From contig CAZCVE010000006.1 in assembly GCA_964502175.1 (NCBI GenBank), forward strand, positions 124,001 to 188,000: DNA of 64,000 nucleotides, in the 5' to 3' direction. The notes beneath the pieces were generated by a model. The model made no database searches, had not been told where the DNA came from, and saw only the letters and a program-made list of their open reading frames with translations. The position numbers and the translations under genes were made by a program. Positions 30,407 through 40,574 of the stretch are shown here, one piece after another. The DNA comes from JAFLCL01 sp964502175. GTDB lineage: Bacteria > Myxococcota_A > Polyangia > Polyangiales > Sandaracinaceae. The first letter of the stretch is position 1, and each line of letters begins with the position of its first letter.

Positions 30407-32103
30407 GACGTGGCCTCCGCGGTCTCGGGGCCGGCGTCGATCTCGCGCTCGAGGCGCTGTCGCTCCGCGAGCCGCGCGTAGTGCCCGCCGAGCGCCACGA
30501 GCTCGTCATGCGTGCCGGACTCGACGACGACGCCTGCGTCGAGGACGAGCGTGCGATCCGCGCGTCGCGCGGCGGCGATGCGGTGGGTGACGAGCACGAG
30601 CGTGCGGCCCTCGGCGGCGCGATCGATCGCGGCGAGGATGCGCTCTTCGGTGCGGGCGTCGACGGCGCTCAGCGGGTCGTCGAGGACGAGCACGCGCGGC
30701 GCGTCGAGGAGCGCGCGGGCGAGCGCGAGGCGCTGCTTTTGTCCGCCCGAGAGCTGGACACCGCGCTCACCCACGATGGTCTGGAAGGCCTCGGGCATGG
30801 CCGTGATCTCTTCGAGCACCGCGGCCTCGTCGGCGGCCGTACGCAGGCGCGCGGCGGCATCGCTCGAGGTCGGATCGACGGTGCGCGAGAGGGCGAGCTC
30901 GAGGTTCTTCTCCACCGTCGTAGAAAAGAGAAACGGCTCCTGCTGCGCGAAGCCGACCGTGTGCCGCAGCGAGCGGAGCGTGAGCCCGGTGACGTCTTCG
31001 CCGTCGAGGAACACGGAGTCGGCCGGGGTGGGCAGCAAGCGGGAGAGGAGCGCGGCGAGCGTGGACTTGCCGCTGCCGGTCGCGCCGACGATCGCGAGCG
31101 AGGTACCCGCGGGGACCTCGAAGGTCACGTCCCGCAGCACGTCGCGGCCCTCGATCGTGTACGAGAGGTGACGCACCGAGAGCGCACCGGTCGTCGGGGC
31201 TTCGCGCGCGTCGGGGGCCTCGGCGACGGCGGGGCTGCGCGCGAGCACGCTGGCGACGCGCTGGTACGAGGCGCGGCCGCGCGTGATGACCGAGAGCAGG
31301 TAGCCGAGCGCGAGCGTCGGCCACACGAGCTGCGCGAGGTAGGCGTTGAACGCTGCGAGCTCGCCGACGGTGAGCGATCCCTCGATCACCATGAGGCCGC
31401 CCTGGTAGAGGACGATCAGCGTGCCGACGGACGAGAAGCCCATCAGCACGGGGAACATCACGCCGCGGATCGCGACGAGCGCGAGGTTGTGCTCGACGGC
31501 CTCGGCGTTGGCGATCTCGAAGCGCTCGGCCTGACGCGCCTCGAGGCCGAGGGAGCGCACGACGCGCACGCCGGCGACGTCTTCTTGCACGCGCTCGGCG
31601 AGCTTCGCGAGGGCAGCCTGCGCGAGGTTCGAGCGCTTGAACATCGCGCGAGAGAAGCCCATCGCGCTGAGCGCGATGAAGGGGAACGGGATCAGCGCCA
31701 GCAGCGTGAGGCGCGGTGACACGACGAGCATCAGCGCGATCGCGGAGGCGAACGCGAGCGTCGAGTTGACGAAATTCAGCGCCCCGAACCCGACGAGCAA
31801 GCGCACCTGCGTCAGGTCGTTCGTCGCGCGGCTCATGATGTCGCCCGTCGAGAGCGTGCGGAACAGCGACGGTCCGAGCTGGTGGAGCTTCGCGAGGAGC
31901 GCGTTGCGGAGATCGAACTCCACGTCGCGGCCCACGTTGAAGAGCTGGATGCGGCTCGCGGTGCGGACCGTCCACGCGCCGAGCGCGACGACGATCACCC
32001 AGAGCGCCGCGCGGCTCACCGCGTCGAGATCACCGGCGACGAGCCCGTCGATGCCGGCGCGGAACAGCCAAGGGATCGCCTTCTCGGCGACCTGCGTGAG
32101 CAC
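30403..32103 (-). CDS. ABC exporter subunit, first half of a heterodimer (true N-terminus uncertain)
   Basis: At least 566 residues of exporter membrane domain and ATPase. Walker A is GATGSGKSTL, the signature LSGGQKQRLALARALL is intact, and Walker B VLVLDDPLSAVD has Asp in place of the catalytic Glu. This complements the partner's degenerate signature, giving one weak and one good ATP site. GTG 32103 cuts the first membrane helix: upstream in-frame codons read IYDWIAPHRRALALGVLWLV, clearly coding. No ATG, GTG or TTG exists between the preceding stop (32239) and 32103. ATT 32220 or ATC 32169/32160 may be used, or an upstream base is in error. Confidence 0.85.
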   Translation of the reverse strand: MLTQVAEKAIPWLFRAGIDGLVAGDLDAVSRAALWVIVVALGAWTVRTASRIQLFNVGRDVEFDLRNALLAKLHQLGPSLFRTLSTGDIMSRATNDLTQVRLLVGFGALNFVNSTLAFASAIALMLVVSPRLTLLALIPFPFIALSAMGFSRAMFKRSNLAQAALAKLAERVQEDVAGVRVVRSLGLEARQAERFEIANAEAVEHNLALVAIRGVMFPVLMGFSSVGTLIVLYQGGLMVIEGSLTVGELAAFNAYLAQLVWPTLALGYLLSVITRGRASYQRVASVLARSPAVAEAPDAREAPTTGALSVRHLSYTIEGRDVLRDVTFEVPAGTSLAIVGATGSGKSTLAALLSRLLPTPADSVFLDGEDVTGLTLRSLRHTVGFAQQEPFLFSTTVEKNLELALSRTVDPTSSDAAARLRTAADEAAVLEEITAMPEAFQTIVGERGVQLSGGQKQRLALARALLDAPRVLVLDDPLSAVDARTEERILAAIDRAAEGRTLVLVTHRIAAARRADRTLVLDAGVVVESGTHDELVALGGHYARLAERQRLEREIDAGPETAEATS

Positions 32104-32238
32104 GAGCCACAGGACGCCGAGCGCGAGCGCACGACGGTGCGGCGCGATCCAGTCGTAGATCGACGGGATCGCGCCGGAGCCGGTGTCGGCGGTGGAAGAG
32201 CCTCTAGGCGTCGGTGGAATCGGGCGGCCTCGCGGACG

Positions 32239-34035
32239 TCAGCGCTTACGGCTCGCGCGGCGGCGTACCACCAGCCATCCGAGCAGGCCGAGCGAGATCC
32301 ACGTGAGCGGTCGTGCAGCACTCTCGCTGCCAGCGCCGACGACGCAGCGGCCGCAGCCGCTCGTCACCTGCGAGCGCATCTGCGGCTGGCACACCGAGGT
32401 GACGCCGTCCGAGGTGAGCGTGCAGTCGTAGTCGCGCGGACACGCGTTGGTCGCGTCGCAGGTGCGGGTGCACTGCGACACGCCGCCGATGGCCGCGCAG
32501 ATGTTGCTCGCGCAGCTCTCGTTCACCGTGCACGGCGCGCCGAGGCCGCCGCGATCGGGGACGCAGACCGAGGTGGTCGCGTCGACCATGGCGCAGGCGA
32601 AGCCACCCGGACACGGACGCGACGAGTCGCAGAACGACGTGCAGAACGACGCGTCGGCCTGCGCGGCGCACATGCGCGAGCTGCAGTCTTCGTTCGTCAT
32701 GCACGCGTCGCCGAGCGCGCCCGCCTGCTGACACGAGCCACAGTCGGCCGTGAGGCCGGTCTGGCAGGTGGTGCCGGTGGGGCACGACGTGACGCCGCCC
32801 GGGATGCAGGGCACCGAGCAGCGACCCTCGGCGCAGAAGAGCGACTGGCAGTCGGTCGACGCGCCGCACGCATCACCGAGCGCTCCGCCGCCCGCGCTGC
32901 CCGCGAGGCAGAGGCCCGAGCCGCAGGTGCCCGTCGCCTGACCGTTGCAGTAGAAGCCGCCGGGGCACGAGGTGGGATCGAGCCAGTTGCAGCTCTGCGA
33001 GCACGCGCCGCTGAAGCACACGCCCGAGCTGCAGTCGGCCGCGCCGCCGCAGGCCGCGCCGATCGCACCGCCCGCAGCGCGCGGGATGCACTCTCGGCTG
33101 AACGCGTTGCAGCGCTGATCCGAGGGGCAGTCGGAGTCCGTCGTGCAGCCCCCCATCGCCATGCCCGTGCAGTCGGCCGTCCTCCCCGTCACGCGGACGC
33201 ATTGGTTCGACGTGCCCTCGATCGCGACGCAGGTGTCCCCGCTCGCGCAATCGGCGCTCGTGGTGCAGTCGCGACCGCAGTATCCGTTGCCGTCGGGGTA
33301 CCCCAGGCAGATGCCGTTCGTGCAGGAATCGCCCGTGTCGCATGGCGAGCACGTGTCGCCGTCGCCCATGGGCCGCGAGCAGGTGCCCGCCACGCACTCG
33401 TAGCCCGACGGACATCCGGTCGTCGCGCAGTCGCTGCCTGTTCCGGGGTAGAGCGCGCAGATGCCGTTCTGATCGTCCGTCCCGATCGTGCCGATCCCTC
33501 CGCTGTACGCGAAGTACATGATGGCGGACTCCTCGGCCGAGTGATCGAGGCCGTAGTAGTGGCCTGCCTCGTGGGTGATGATCGAGTACGCGTTGACCCG
33601 ACTGCCGCGCCCGGAGTCCGTCGTCCAGGTGAAGTTGACGCTGTTCATCTCCATGTCGGCTTCGGTGATGGATCGCCAGAACTGAGGCGTCGTCACACCG
33701 ATGGCGTTCGTGTCGTAGGGCCAGGCGCTCTCGCGCCACCCGATGCTCGACACGCCGTCACCGCCGCGCGGGAGGGAGCTGACGGTGCCGCCGTACGCTG
33801 TCGTCAAGCTGGTGCACGCCACGCGCGTCCAGTCGTCCATGCCACGGCGGACCTCGGCCTCCGTGGTCGCGAAGCCGCCGAGATCGACGGAGCCGGCGGA
33901 TTGGAGCGAGTATGGCGCCGCCGTCGTCCACACGGGACGACTGTCGGCGATGGGCTCCCACGCGCGGGCGAGCGACGTCGCGCCGAGGACGGCGCAACCG
34001 GTCAGAGCGAGTACGACGGGGATGCGGGGGGTCAT
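32239..34035 (-). CDS. Secreted metzincin metalloprotease with Cys-rich repeats and MYXO-CTERM-like tail
   Basis: A 598-residue exported protein. After a signal peptide, the catalytic domain (about 30-210) has the zinc motif HEAGHYYGLDHS and a Met-turn SAIMYFAY, the marks of matrixin-like metzincins. From about 215 to 550 runs a series of Cys-rich modules (patterns like CPSGYECVAGTC, GDTCSPCDTGDSC, SGVCFSGACSQSC). The C-terminus SGCGRC, membrane helix and RRRASRKR resemble MYXO-CTERM sorting signals. It is likely displayed or released at the outer surface. Its start overlaps the stop of the upstream gene (ATGA), implying joint function. Confidence 0.85.
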   Translation of the reverse strand: MTPRIPVVLALTGCAVLGATSLARAWEPIADSRPVWTTAAPYSLQSAGSVDLGGFATTEAEVRRGMDDWTRVACTSLTTAYGGTVSSLPRGGDGVSSIGWRESAWPYDTNAIGVTTPQFWRSITEADMEMNSVNFTWTTDSGRGSRVNAYSIITHEAGHYYGLDHSAEESAIMYFAYSGGIGTIGTDDQNGICALYPGTGSDCATTGCPSGYECVAGTCSRPMGDGDTCSPCDTGDSCTNGICLGYPDGNGYCGRDCTTSADCASGDTCVAIEGTSNQCVRVTGRTADCTGMAMGGCTTDSDCPSDQRCNAFSRECIPRAAGGAIGAACGGAADCSSGVCFSGACSQSCNWLDPTSCPGGFYCNGQATGTCGSGLCLAGSAGGGALGDACGASTDCQSLFCAEGRCSVPCIPGGVTSCPTGTTCQTGLTADCGSCQQAGALGDACMTNEDCSSRMCAAQADASFCTSFCDSSRPCPGGFACAMVDATTSVCVPDRGGLGAPCTVNESCASNICAAIGGVSQCTRTCDATNACPRDYDCTLTSDGVTSVCQPQMRSQVTSGCGRCVVGAGSESAARPLTWISLGLLGWLVVRRRASRKR

Positions 34036-34682
34036 CGCGCCCCCCCGGTCGCCGCGGCGAGGTCACGAGCGTAGTCGAGGAACGCCGCGAGAGGCATCGA
34101 CGCCACGCGACCTGGCTGAATCGTCATCGCGTCGCGCACCCAGCTCACCAGGCCCACGGCGCTCGTGTCGCGGACGACGACCGCCGCGACGCCGGGCACG
34201 CCGGGGCGCACCTCGAAGTGGCCCTGCGCCATCGCGTACGTGCGGTAGCTGCCATCCGGCAGCGCGCGGAGGAACACGATGCACTCTTCGCCGCCTCGGT
34301 AGCGCGGCGTCCCCGCGATCCACGTGCCGCGTCCCTGCACCTCGCCGCCGATCTCGTCGATCACGAGGCGCGCGCCGACGTCGCCCTTGATCGGCTCGAA
34401 CACGTCGAGCTCGGTGAGCGTGTGCGGCATCGCGCCGTTCGCGTCCATCACCAGGCGCGAGCCGGTGCGGAGCACGCGGCCGTGCACGATCACGTCCGAC
34501 TCCCGAGCGAGGCGATCGAACGCCACCTCGACCATCACGGTCGCGCGCGCGTTCGTCGCGGTCCCGGTGACGAGCGCGAGGCCGCCCACGGCCGCAGCGC
34601 TCATCCAACCTCGGCGCGACACGCGCCACGTTTTGTCACTCACGGCGCTCTTCTCGAGCACCTTGGCCAGCCACGAGGTCAT
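34032..34682 (-). CDS. Exported partner protein of the metzincin (Tat-like signal)
   Basis: A 216-residue protein with a long N-region and SRRGWMSAAAVGGLALVTG, a possible twin-arginine signal. The mature part (VEVAFDRLARESDVIVHGRVL, VIDEIGGEVQGRG, GEECIVFLRALPDGSYRT) is a beta-rich domain that I have often seen described beside matrixin-type proteases in myxobacteria, but it has no known activity. GGAGG precedes ATG 34682. The four-base overlap with the protease gene suggests it serves as a cofactor, inhibitor or chaperone. Confidence 0.65.
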   Translation of the reverse strand: MTSWLAKVLEKSAVSDKTWRVSRRGWMSAAAVGGLALVTGTATNARATVMVEVAFDRLARESDVIVHGRVLRTGSRLVMDANGAMPHTLTELDVFEPIKGDVGARLVIDEIGGEVQGRGTWIAGTPRYRGGEECIVFLRALPDGSYRTYAMAQGHFEVRPGVPGVAAVVVRDTSAVGLVSWVRDAMTIQPGRVASMPLAAFLDYARDLAAATGGAR

Positions 34683-34711
34683 CGATTCCTCCCGAGTCCC
34701 GAGTCCCGAAC

Positions 34712-34741
34712 AAAAAGAGCGCCGACCGACCCGATCGGCGC
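34712..34741 (-). terminator. Rho-independent terminator of the TPR gene
   Basis: On the minus strand GCGCCGA (34741-34735) and TCGGCGC (34725-34719) form a 7-bp stem with a nine-base loop, followed by CTTTTTG. It sits 14 bases after the TAG stop of the gene at 34755 and before the metzincin operon. Confidence 0.8.
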
Positions 34742-34754
34742 CGAAGCCGCGAAA

Positions 34755-36164
34755 CTATGCGCGAGTCGTAGGCAGAGTCGAGGCCGCGAGCAGACCGCGC
34801 TCGATGACTCCCCACGTCTTGTGGTGCTTGCCAGCGCCGGCCGTGTCGCCGAGCGTCTCGAAGAGGCCTGGGATGGCCAACAGCACGTCCGCGCCCTTGC
34901 TCTTCTCGATCGCGCTCCGGACCGTGGCGAGGGGCACGGACGCCGGGCACACGAGCTTGCCGCGGACGGCGCGCCTCACGGTGGGAGGCTCGTGCGTGTG
35001 CGGGAGGAACGTCTCGCCGGCCGCGCAGCGCGGGCACACGCGATCGACGCGCGTGTCGTGCAGGTACCAGACGCAGCCGTCCGGCAGCGCCGCGGCGATG
35101 CGCGAGACACCGCCCTCGTCTTGCTCGAGCGCGAGGAACGGAAAGCGCTGCTCGTCGCCGCGGCGCGCGACGTGGAGCAGCGGCAACACGGGCCGCGACT
35201 TGCCGTCCGACTCGAGGCTCGCGACGGCCGCGGGATCGAAGATCACGACGTCGCCGAAGTCCACGATCGCCTCGCGCGCGGTCGGCGTGCGGACGACACC
35301 GTGGCACGGAGAGAGCGGCGTCACGCCGAGGACCTCGAAGGCGATCGCGGTGTCGGGCACGTCGTCGTTCGTGCGACCGGTCCCGCGCGTGGGCACGCGC
35401 ACGAGCACGTCATCGAGCAGCGCACCGCCTTCGCCGTGCACGAGGGGCAGCGCGTCCTTGGCGACCTCGACGCGAAAACCCAAGCGCCGCCACGCGTCCG
35501 CCGCTTCGTTCACGTCGCCGCTCGCGGTGGCGACGGTGGCGCGGTTGAAGAGCACCTGGCGCTTGGGCCCGAGGCGCTCCTCGGCCCGCGCGAAGGCGAG
35601 CATCGCGGCGCGGAAGCGACCAGCCCACTTGTGACAGAGGCCGAGATCGAAGAAGAGCGTGCCGTCTCGCGGGGCGAGGCGGACCGCGCTCTCGAGCACC
35701 TCGATGGCGCGCGCGTCGTGCCTCGGCCCGAGCCGGCGGTGCGCGTTGCCGATCATCCCGAGGAGGCTCGCGCGATCGCGCGGCGTCGTGATCGCGGGGA
35801 GCGCACGCTCGCCGAGCTCGAGGACCACGTGCGCCGGTGAGGTCGGCGTCGCGGGCTCGTCGGGACCTCGTCGCTCGTCGGCGCGGAGCAGCGCACGGAG
35901 CCCGAGGAGAAGGAGCGCGTGATCGCCGGGGAAAGCCCAGAGCGCTGCGCGAACGTCGTCCGTGAGGCCCGCGCGGGCGGGAGCAGCCTCGAGCAGCGTG
36001 AGCCACGCCTCGGCGATCTCGCGATCCTCGGTGACCCGCTGCCGGAGCGGCGCGATCAGCGTGAAGACCTCGTCGCGCGAGCGCGAGCGCAGGGCTCGCT
36101 CGATCAGCGCACGTTCAGCGGGGAGCACGCGCGCGAGTATGTTCGCACCGCGCGCCGGTGCCAC
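34755..36164 (-). CDS. TPR-containing hypothetical protein
   Basis: A 469-residue soluble protein. Its N-terminal half has helical repeats in tetratricopeptide style (HVVLELGERALPAIT, AIEVLESAVRLAPRDGTLFFDLGLCHKWAGRFRAAMLAFARAEERLG, NRATVATASGDVNEAADAWRRLG). The C-terminal half is beta-rich with a CPRC knuckle (VDRVCPRCAAGETFLPHTHE) and conserved-looking RFPFLALEQDEGG. No enzyme motif is recognised. The start is uncertain (GTG 36164 or GTG 36128). An intrinsic terminator follows the stop, so it is probably a single-gene unit. Confidence 0.65.
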   Translation of the reverse strand: MAPARGANILARVLPAERALIERALRSRSRDEVFTLIAPLRQRVTEDREIAEAWLTLLEAAPARAGLTDDVRAALWAFPGDHALLLLGLRALLRADERRGPDEPATPTSPAHVVLELGERALPAITTPRDRASLLGMIGNAHRRLGPRHDARAIEVLESAVRLAPRDGTLFFDLGLCHKWAGRFRAAMLAFARAEERLGPKRQVLFNRATVATASGDVNEAADAWRRLGFRVEVAKDALPLVHGEGGALLDDVLVRVPTRGTGRTNDDVPDTAIAFEVLGVTPLSPCHGVVRTPTAREAIVDFGDVVIFDPAAVASLESDGKSRPVLPLLHVARRGDEQRFPFLALEQDEGGVSRIAAALPDGCVWYLHDTRVDRVCPRCAAGETFLPHTHEPPTVRRAVRGKLVCPASVPLATVRSAIEKSKGADVLLAIPGLFETLGDTAGAGKHHKTWGVIERGLLAASTLPTTRA

Positions 36165-36200
36165 CCGTCCGACGCGTTCGAAACAATGTCGACGCGCGAG

Positions 36201-37370
<1,170 letters not shown>

Positions 37371-37583
37371 CGGCTCCTCCTCATCAACGAACTGCAGGCT
37401 CGCGAAGCAGCGAGGCACGAGGCGAGAGACCCGCGCCGACCGAAAGCCTTGGCCATGTGCGACCGAACGCTGTTCCCCGCGGCGATGTTCCGACTCGCTG
37501 GACGCACCTCGAAGAGGATACGCAATCTCGCGGCGAATCGCCCCCTCCTCGATCGAAGGGGATCCCGAGCCTCGCTCCGCCGC

Positions 37584-37613
37584 TTGACCACGGAGCGGAG
37601 AAACCGCTACGCC
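37584..37613 (+). promoter_or_regulatory. Candidate promoter of the MshEN-GAF gene
   Basis: TTGACC (37584-37589), an 18-base spacer, then TACGCC (37608-37613) 8 bases before ATG 37622, which lacks a ribosome-binding site. This is the only member of the leaderless-looking set with a recognisable -35. Confidence 0.35.
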
Positions 37614-37621
37614 CACCCCCG

Positions 37622-39529
37622 ATGTCGGCCGATCTCGGCGCTCGGCTCCAGCGCGCGGGGCTCGTCACCCGCGAGCAGCTCGCGGAAACGCTCGCGACCG
37701 CGCCGTTGCACGGCTCGGCGTTCGTGCGCGCGCTGGTCAGGCGAGGCGTCTCCGAAGACGCGCTCGTCGGCTACTTCGTCGCGGAGGGGTTCGGTCCGCT
37801 CATGGCGCCGGCCGACCTCGCGGCGGCTGACCCAGCGCTGCTCGCGAAGATCCCGGCCAGCGTGATGCGCGAGTTCGCGGTGCTGCCCGTGCGTGCGATC
37901 GAAGGGAGCTGGATCGTCGCGATGCTCGCGCCCACGGAGCGACACGTGGTCGCCGAGCTCGAGCGGATGTCGGGCGCGCGCGTCATCGCCGCGGCCGCGC
38001 GCTGGAGCGATCTTCGCGCGGCCCTCGCCGACGTGGGCGCCGCGCAGTCGTCCGAGCCGGCGCCCGCGGAGCCGCCCATCTCCGAGCCGCCGCCGGTGAT
38101 CGAGCTCGTGCGTCGTCGGCCATCGCACGCGCCCGCGGACTCGGGCTACCGGACGACGACCTCCGAGTCGTCCAGGCGTGATCAGAAGCTGATGCTCGAA
38201 GCGCTGGAGGCGCTCGACGCGGACGACGCGGTCCCGCTCGTCCGACACAAGCCGATGGCGAACGCCACGAGCTCCCTCCCTCCGCCCGAGAAGATCATCG
38301 CGAAGTCGTTCGCGCCGCCGCGCGAGACCACGCCGAGCCGAGGCCTCTGGGCGCGCGCGAAGTCCACGGTGCCGATGGACGTGTCGGCGCCTGAGCCCGA
38401 AGAGCCGCGCAAGAACTCGGGCTCGCACGCGATCGTGCCGCCCACGGCGCTCGAGCTCGCGACCGCCTCCGCCGTGGACGCGCTGCCCGCGACCGCGCCG
38501 ATCCCGCTCTTGCGACACGCGGTGGTGCCGCCGGCGATGCGCGAGGCGAGGCCCGAGCTCGAGGCCATCGTCGACTCGCGGAGCGAGGAGCACGACGATC
38601 ACGAGGCGCGATCGGAGACCGAGCGCCCAGCCGAGCCCGAGCGCCCAGCCGAGCCCGCTCGCCCGCCGTCGATCGCACCCAAGGGCGTGACGGTTCCTCG
38701 TCCGTCCGAGCCGTACAAGCGCGGCGGCATCACGGAGGCCCCCGCGGTCGCCGTGCGCCCTGCCCTGACCCGCACGCGAACGCTCGCGCCGCCGGCCGCA
38801 TCGCTGAGCCCACCGCGCTCGGTGACCGCTCCGCTCGAGGTGGTCGCTCCCGTCATCACGGAGGTCGCCCCGACGCCTGCCGAGACGCCCGCCGCCGCGC
38901 CGAGCAGCGCGCCGCTCGAGCCCACGCCCACGGCCGACGAGAGCTGGAGCGTTCCGCCGGCCGCGCCCGCCAAGCCCGTGCGCAGCAGCGCGACCAAGGC
39001 CAACAAGATCTCTCCGCGCGCCACCCGCGACCTCGCGCCGATGAAGGCACCGCTCGGCGACATCCGCGGTGTGATCGTGTCGATCAGGCAGGCCACCGAT
39101 CGCGACGACGTGGTTCGGCTCGCGCTCGACGGCTCGCTCAGCGTGTCGCGCAGCGCCGTGTTCTTCGCGCTGCGAAAGGGCCTCCTCAAGGGCTTCGACG
39201 GCATCGGCAGCGGCGTCTCCGAGGACTCGGCGCGAAACCTCTGGATCCCCACGTCCACCGCGTCGCTCTTCCAGCGCGTCGTCGAGTCGGGCGTCGGCTA
39301 CTTCGGTCCGTACGGATCGGCGATCGCCGATGGTCTCTTTCGCGCGGCCGTCGGATCACGCGGCGGTGACCTCGCGCTCTTGCCGATCAAGGTGTCGGGC
39401 AAGGTCGTGGGTCTGCTCGCCTGCGACGACGTACGCGCCGGTCCTCAAGGTCATCAGCGCCTCGAGCTGCTCGCGACGGCGATCGAAGAGGCCTTCTCGC
39501 GCATCATCGTGAAGCAGAAGCGAGGCTGA
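37622..39529 (+). CDS. MshEN/GspE N-terminal domain plus GAF-like domain protein
   Basis: A 635-residue soluble protein. Residues 1-140 match the GspE/MshE N-terminal domain (ADLGARLQRAGLVTREQLAETLAT, ALVRRGVSEDALVGYFVAEGF), a fold that in MshE binds c-di-GMP. Residues about 140-470 are Pro/Glu/Ala-rich and probably disordered. Residues about 475-630 form a GAF-like sensor domain (DRDDVVRLALDGSLSVSRSAVFFAL, GGDLALLPIKVSGKVVGLLACDD). There is no GGDEF, kinase or ATPase motif. It is probably a signalling adaptor, found repeatedly in myxobacteria. It diverges from the htrA-like gene. Confidence 0.72.
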   Translation: MSADLGARLQRAGLVTREQLAETLATAPLHGSAFVRALVRRGVSEDALVGYFVAEGFGPLMAPADLAAADPALLAKIPASVMREFAVLPVRAIEGSWIVAMLAPTERHVVAELERMSGARVIAAAARWSDLRAALADVGAAQSSEPAPAEPPISEPPPVIELVRRRPSHAPADSGYRTTTSESSRRDQKLMLEALEALDADDAVPLVRHKPMANATSSLPPPEKIIAKSFAPPRETTPSRGLWARAKSTVPMDVSAPEPEEPRKNSGSHAIVPPTALELATASAVDALPATAPIPLLRHAVVPPAMREARPELEAIVDSRSEEHDDHEARSETERPAEPERPAEPARPPSIAPKGVTVPRPSEPYKRGGITEAPAVAVRPALTRTRTLAPPAASLSPPRSVTAPLEVVAPVITEVAPTPAETPAAAPSSAPLEPTPTADESWSVPPAAPAKPVRSSATKANKISPRATRDLAPMKAPLGDIRGVIVSIRQATDRDDVVRLALDGSLSVSRSAVFFALRKGLLKGFDGIGSGVSEDSARNLWIPTSTASLFQRVVESGVGYFGPYGSAIADGLFRAAVGSRGGDLALLPIKVSGKVVGLLACDDVRAGPQGHQRLELLATAIEEAFSRIIVKQKRG

Positions 39530-39553
39530 GCGGGTGGGCGCGCGGGGAACGAC

Positions 39554-40570
39554 GTGACCGAGCGCGTCGCGGTGCTCCTTCCGTTTCGCGACGTGGCGCC
39601 GTGGCTCGACGAGGCCATCGCGAGCGTGCGCGCGCAGCCGATCGTCGATCGCCTCGTGCTCGTCGACGATGGATCGACCGACGCCGGCCACGACATCGCG
39701 CGCGCTCACGCGAGCGCAGACCCACGCATCGATCTCGTGCGCACCGAGGGGCTCGGCCTCGTCGCCGCGCTCACGCTGGCCCGCTACCGCACGACCGCCC
39801 GCTACCTCGCCCGCATGGACGGCGACGACGTCTCGCTGCCGCACCGCATCGCCGCGCAGTGCGCCCACCTCGACGCGAACCCCGAGCTCGGCGCGGTCGG
39901 CAGCGTCGTCGAGGCGTTTCCTGCCGAGCACGTCGCCGAGGGCATGCAGCGCTACGTGGCGTGGCAGAACGGCGTGCTGACACCGACCGACCACCGCGCG
40001 AGCCTCTTCGTGGAGGCCCCGCTCTGCCATCCGTCGGTCACGCTGCGCGCGAGCGCGCTCGACGCGATCGGCGGCTACCGCGACGGTCCGTTCCCCGAGG
40101 ACTACGACCTCTGGCTGCGCCTCGATCGCGCGGGCTTCGGCCTCGCCAAGCTCGAGCCGCTCGGGCTGCGGTGGAGGCACCGCGAGGGTCGCCTCACGTT
40201 CCGCGATCCTCGCTATGCGCTCGCGGCGCACCGCGCGCTCAAGGCGGAGCACCTCGCCGTGCGCCTCGCGAAGACGCCGCTCGCGATGGCGCACGGCTTC
40301 GTGATCTGGGGCGCAGGCCCCACCGGCAAGCGCCTCGCGCGTGACCTCGAGGCGCACGACGCGCGCCCCCTCGCCTTCCTCGACATCGACCCCGTCAAGA
40401 TCGGCCGCACGCGTCGCGGCGCGCCCGTGCACGCCGCTGCGTTCCTCGATCGATCGCCGCGACCTTTCGTCGTCGTCGCCGTCGGCGCGCGAGGCGCGCG
40501 TGATCTGATCGTCGACGATCTGACAGCGCGGGGGCTCGCGCCGCTGCTCGACTACCTACCGGCGTCGTGA
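39554..40570 (+). CDS. Family 2 glycosyltransferase with C-terminal Rossmann-like domain
   Basis: A 338-residue cytoplasmic glycosyltransferase. The GT-A domain shows VAVLLPFRDVAPWLDEAI, LVDDGSTDAGHDI and a DXD-type motif in ARMDGDDVSLPHRIA, then GGYRDGPFPEDYDLWLRL, the acceptor region with ED. The last about 90 residues (GFVIWGAGPTGKRLARDLEAH, AFLDIDPVKIGR) form a nucleotide-binding Rossmann-like unit, as in CoA-binding-type sugar enzymes. The donor and acceptor are unknown. GTG 39554 starts 24 bases after the previous stop, so they may be cotranscribed. Confidence 0.85.
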   Translation: MTERVAVLLPFRDVAPWLDEAIASVRAQPIVDRLVLVDDGSTDAGHDIARAHASADPRIDLVRTEGLGLVAALTLARYRTTARYLARMDGDDVSLPHRIAAQCAHLDANPELGAVGSVVEAFPAEHVAEGMQRYVAWQNGVLTPTDHRASLFVEAPLCHPSVTLRASALDAIGGYRDGPFPEDYDLWLRLDRAGFGLAKLEPLGLRWRHREGRLTFRDPRYALAAHRALKAEHLAVRLAKTPLAMAHGFVIWGAGPTGKRLARDLEAHDARPLAFLDIDPVKIGRTRRGAPVHAAAFLDRSPRPFVVVAVGARGARDLIVDDLTARGLAPLLDYLPAS

Positions 40571-40574
40571 TCGA

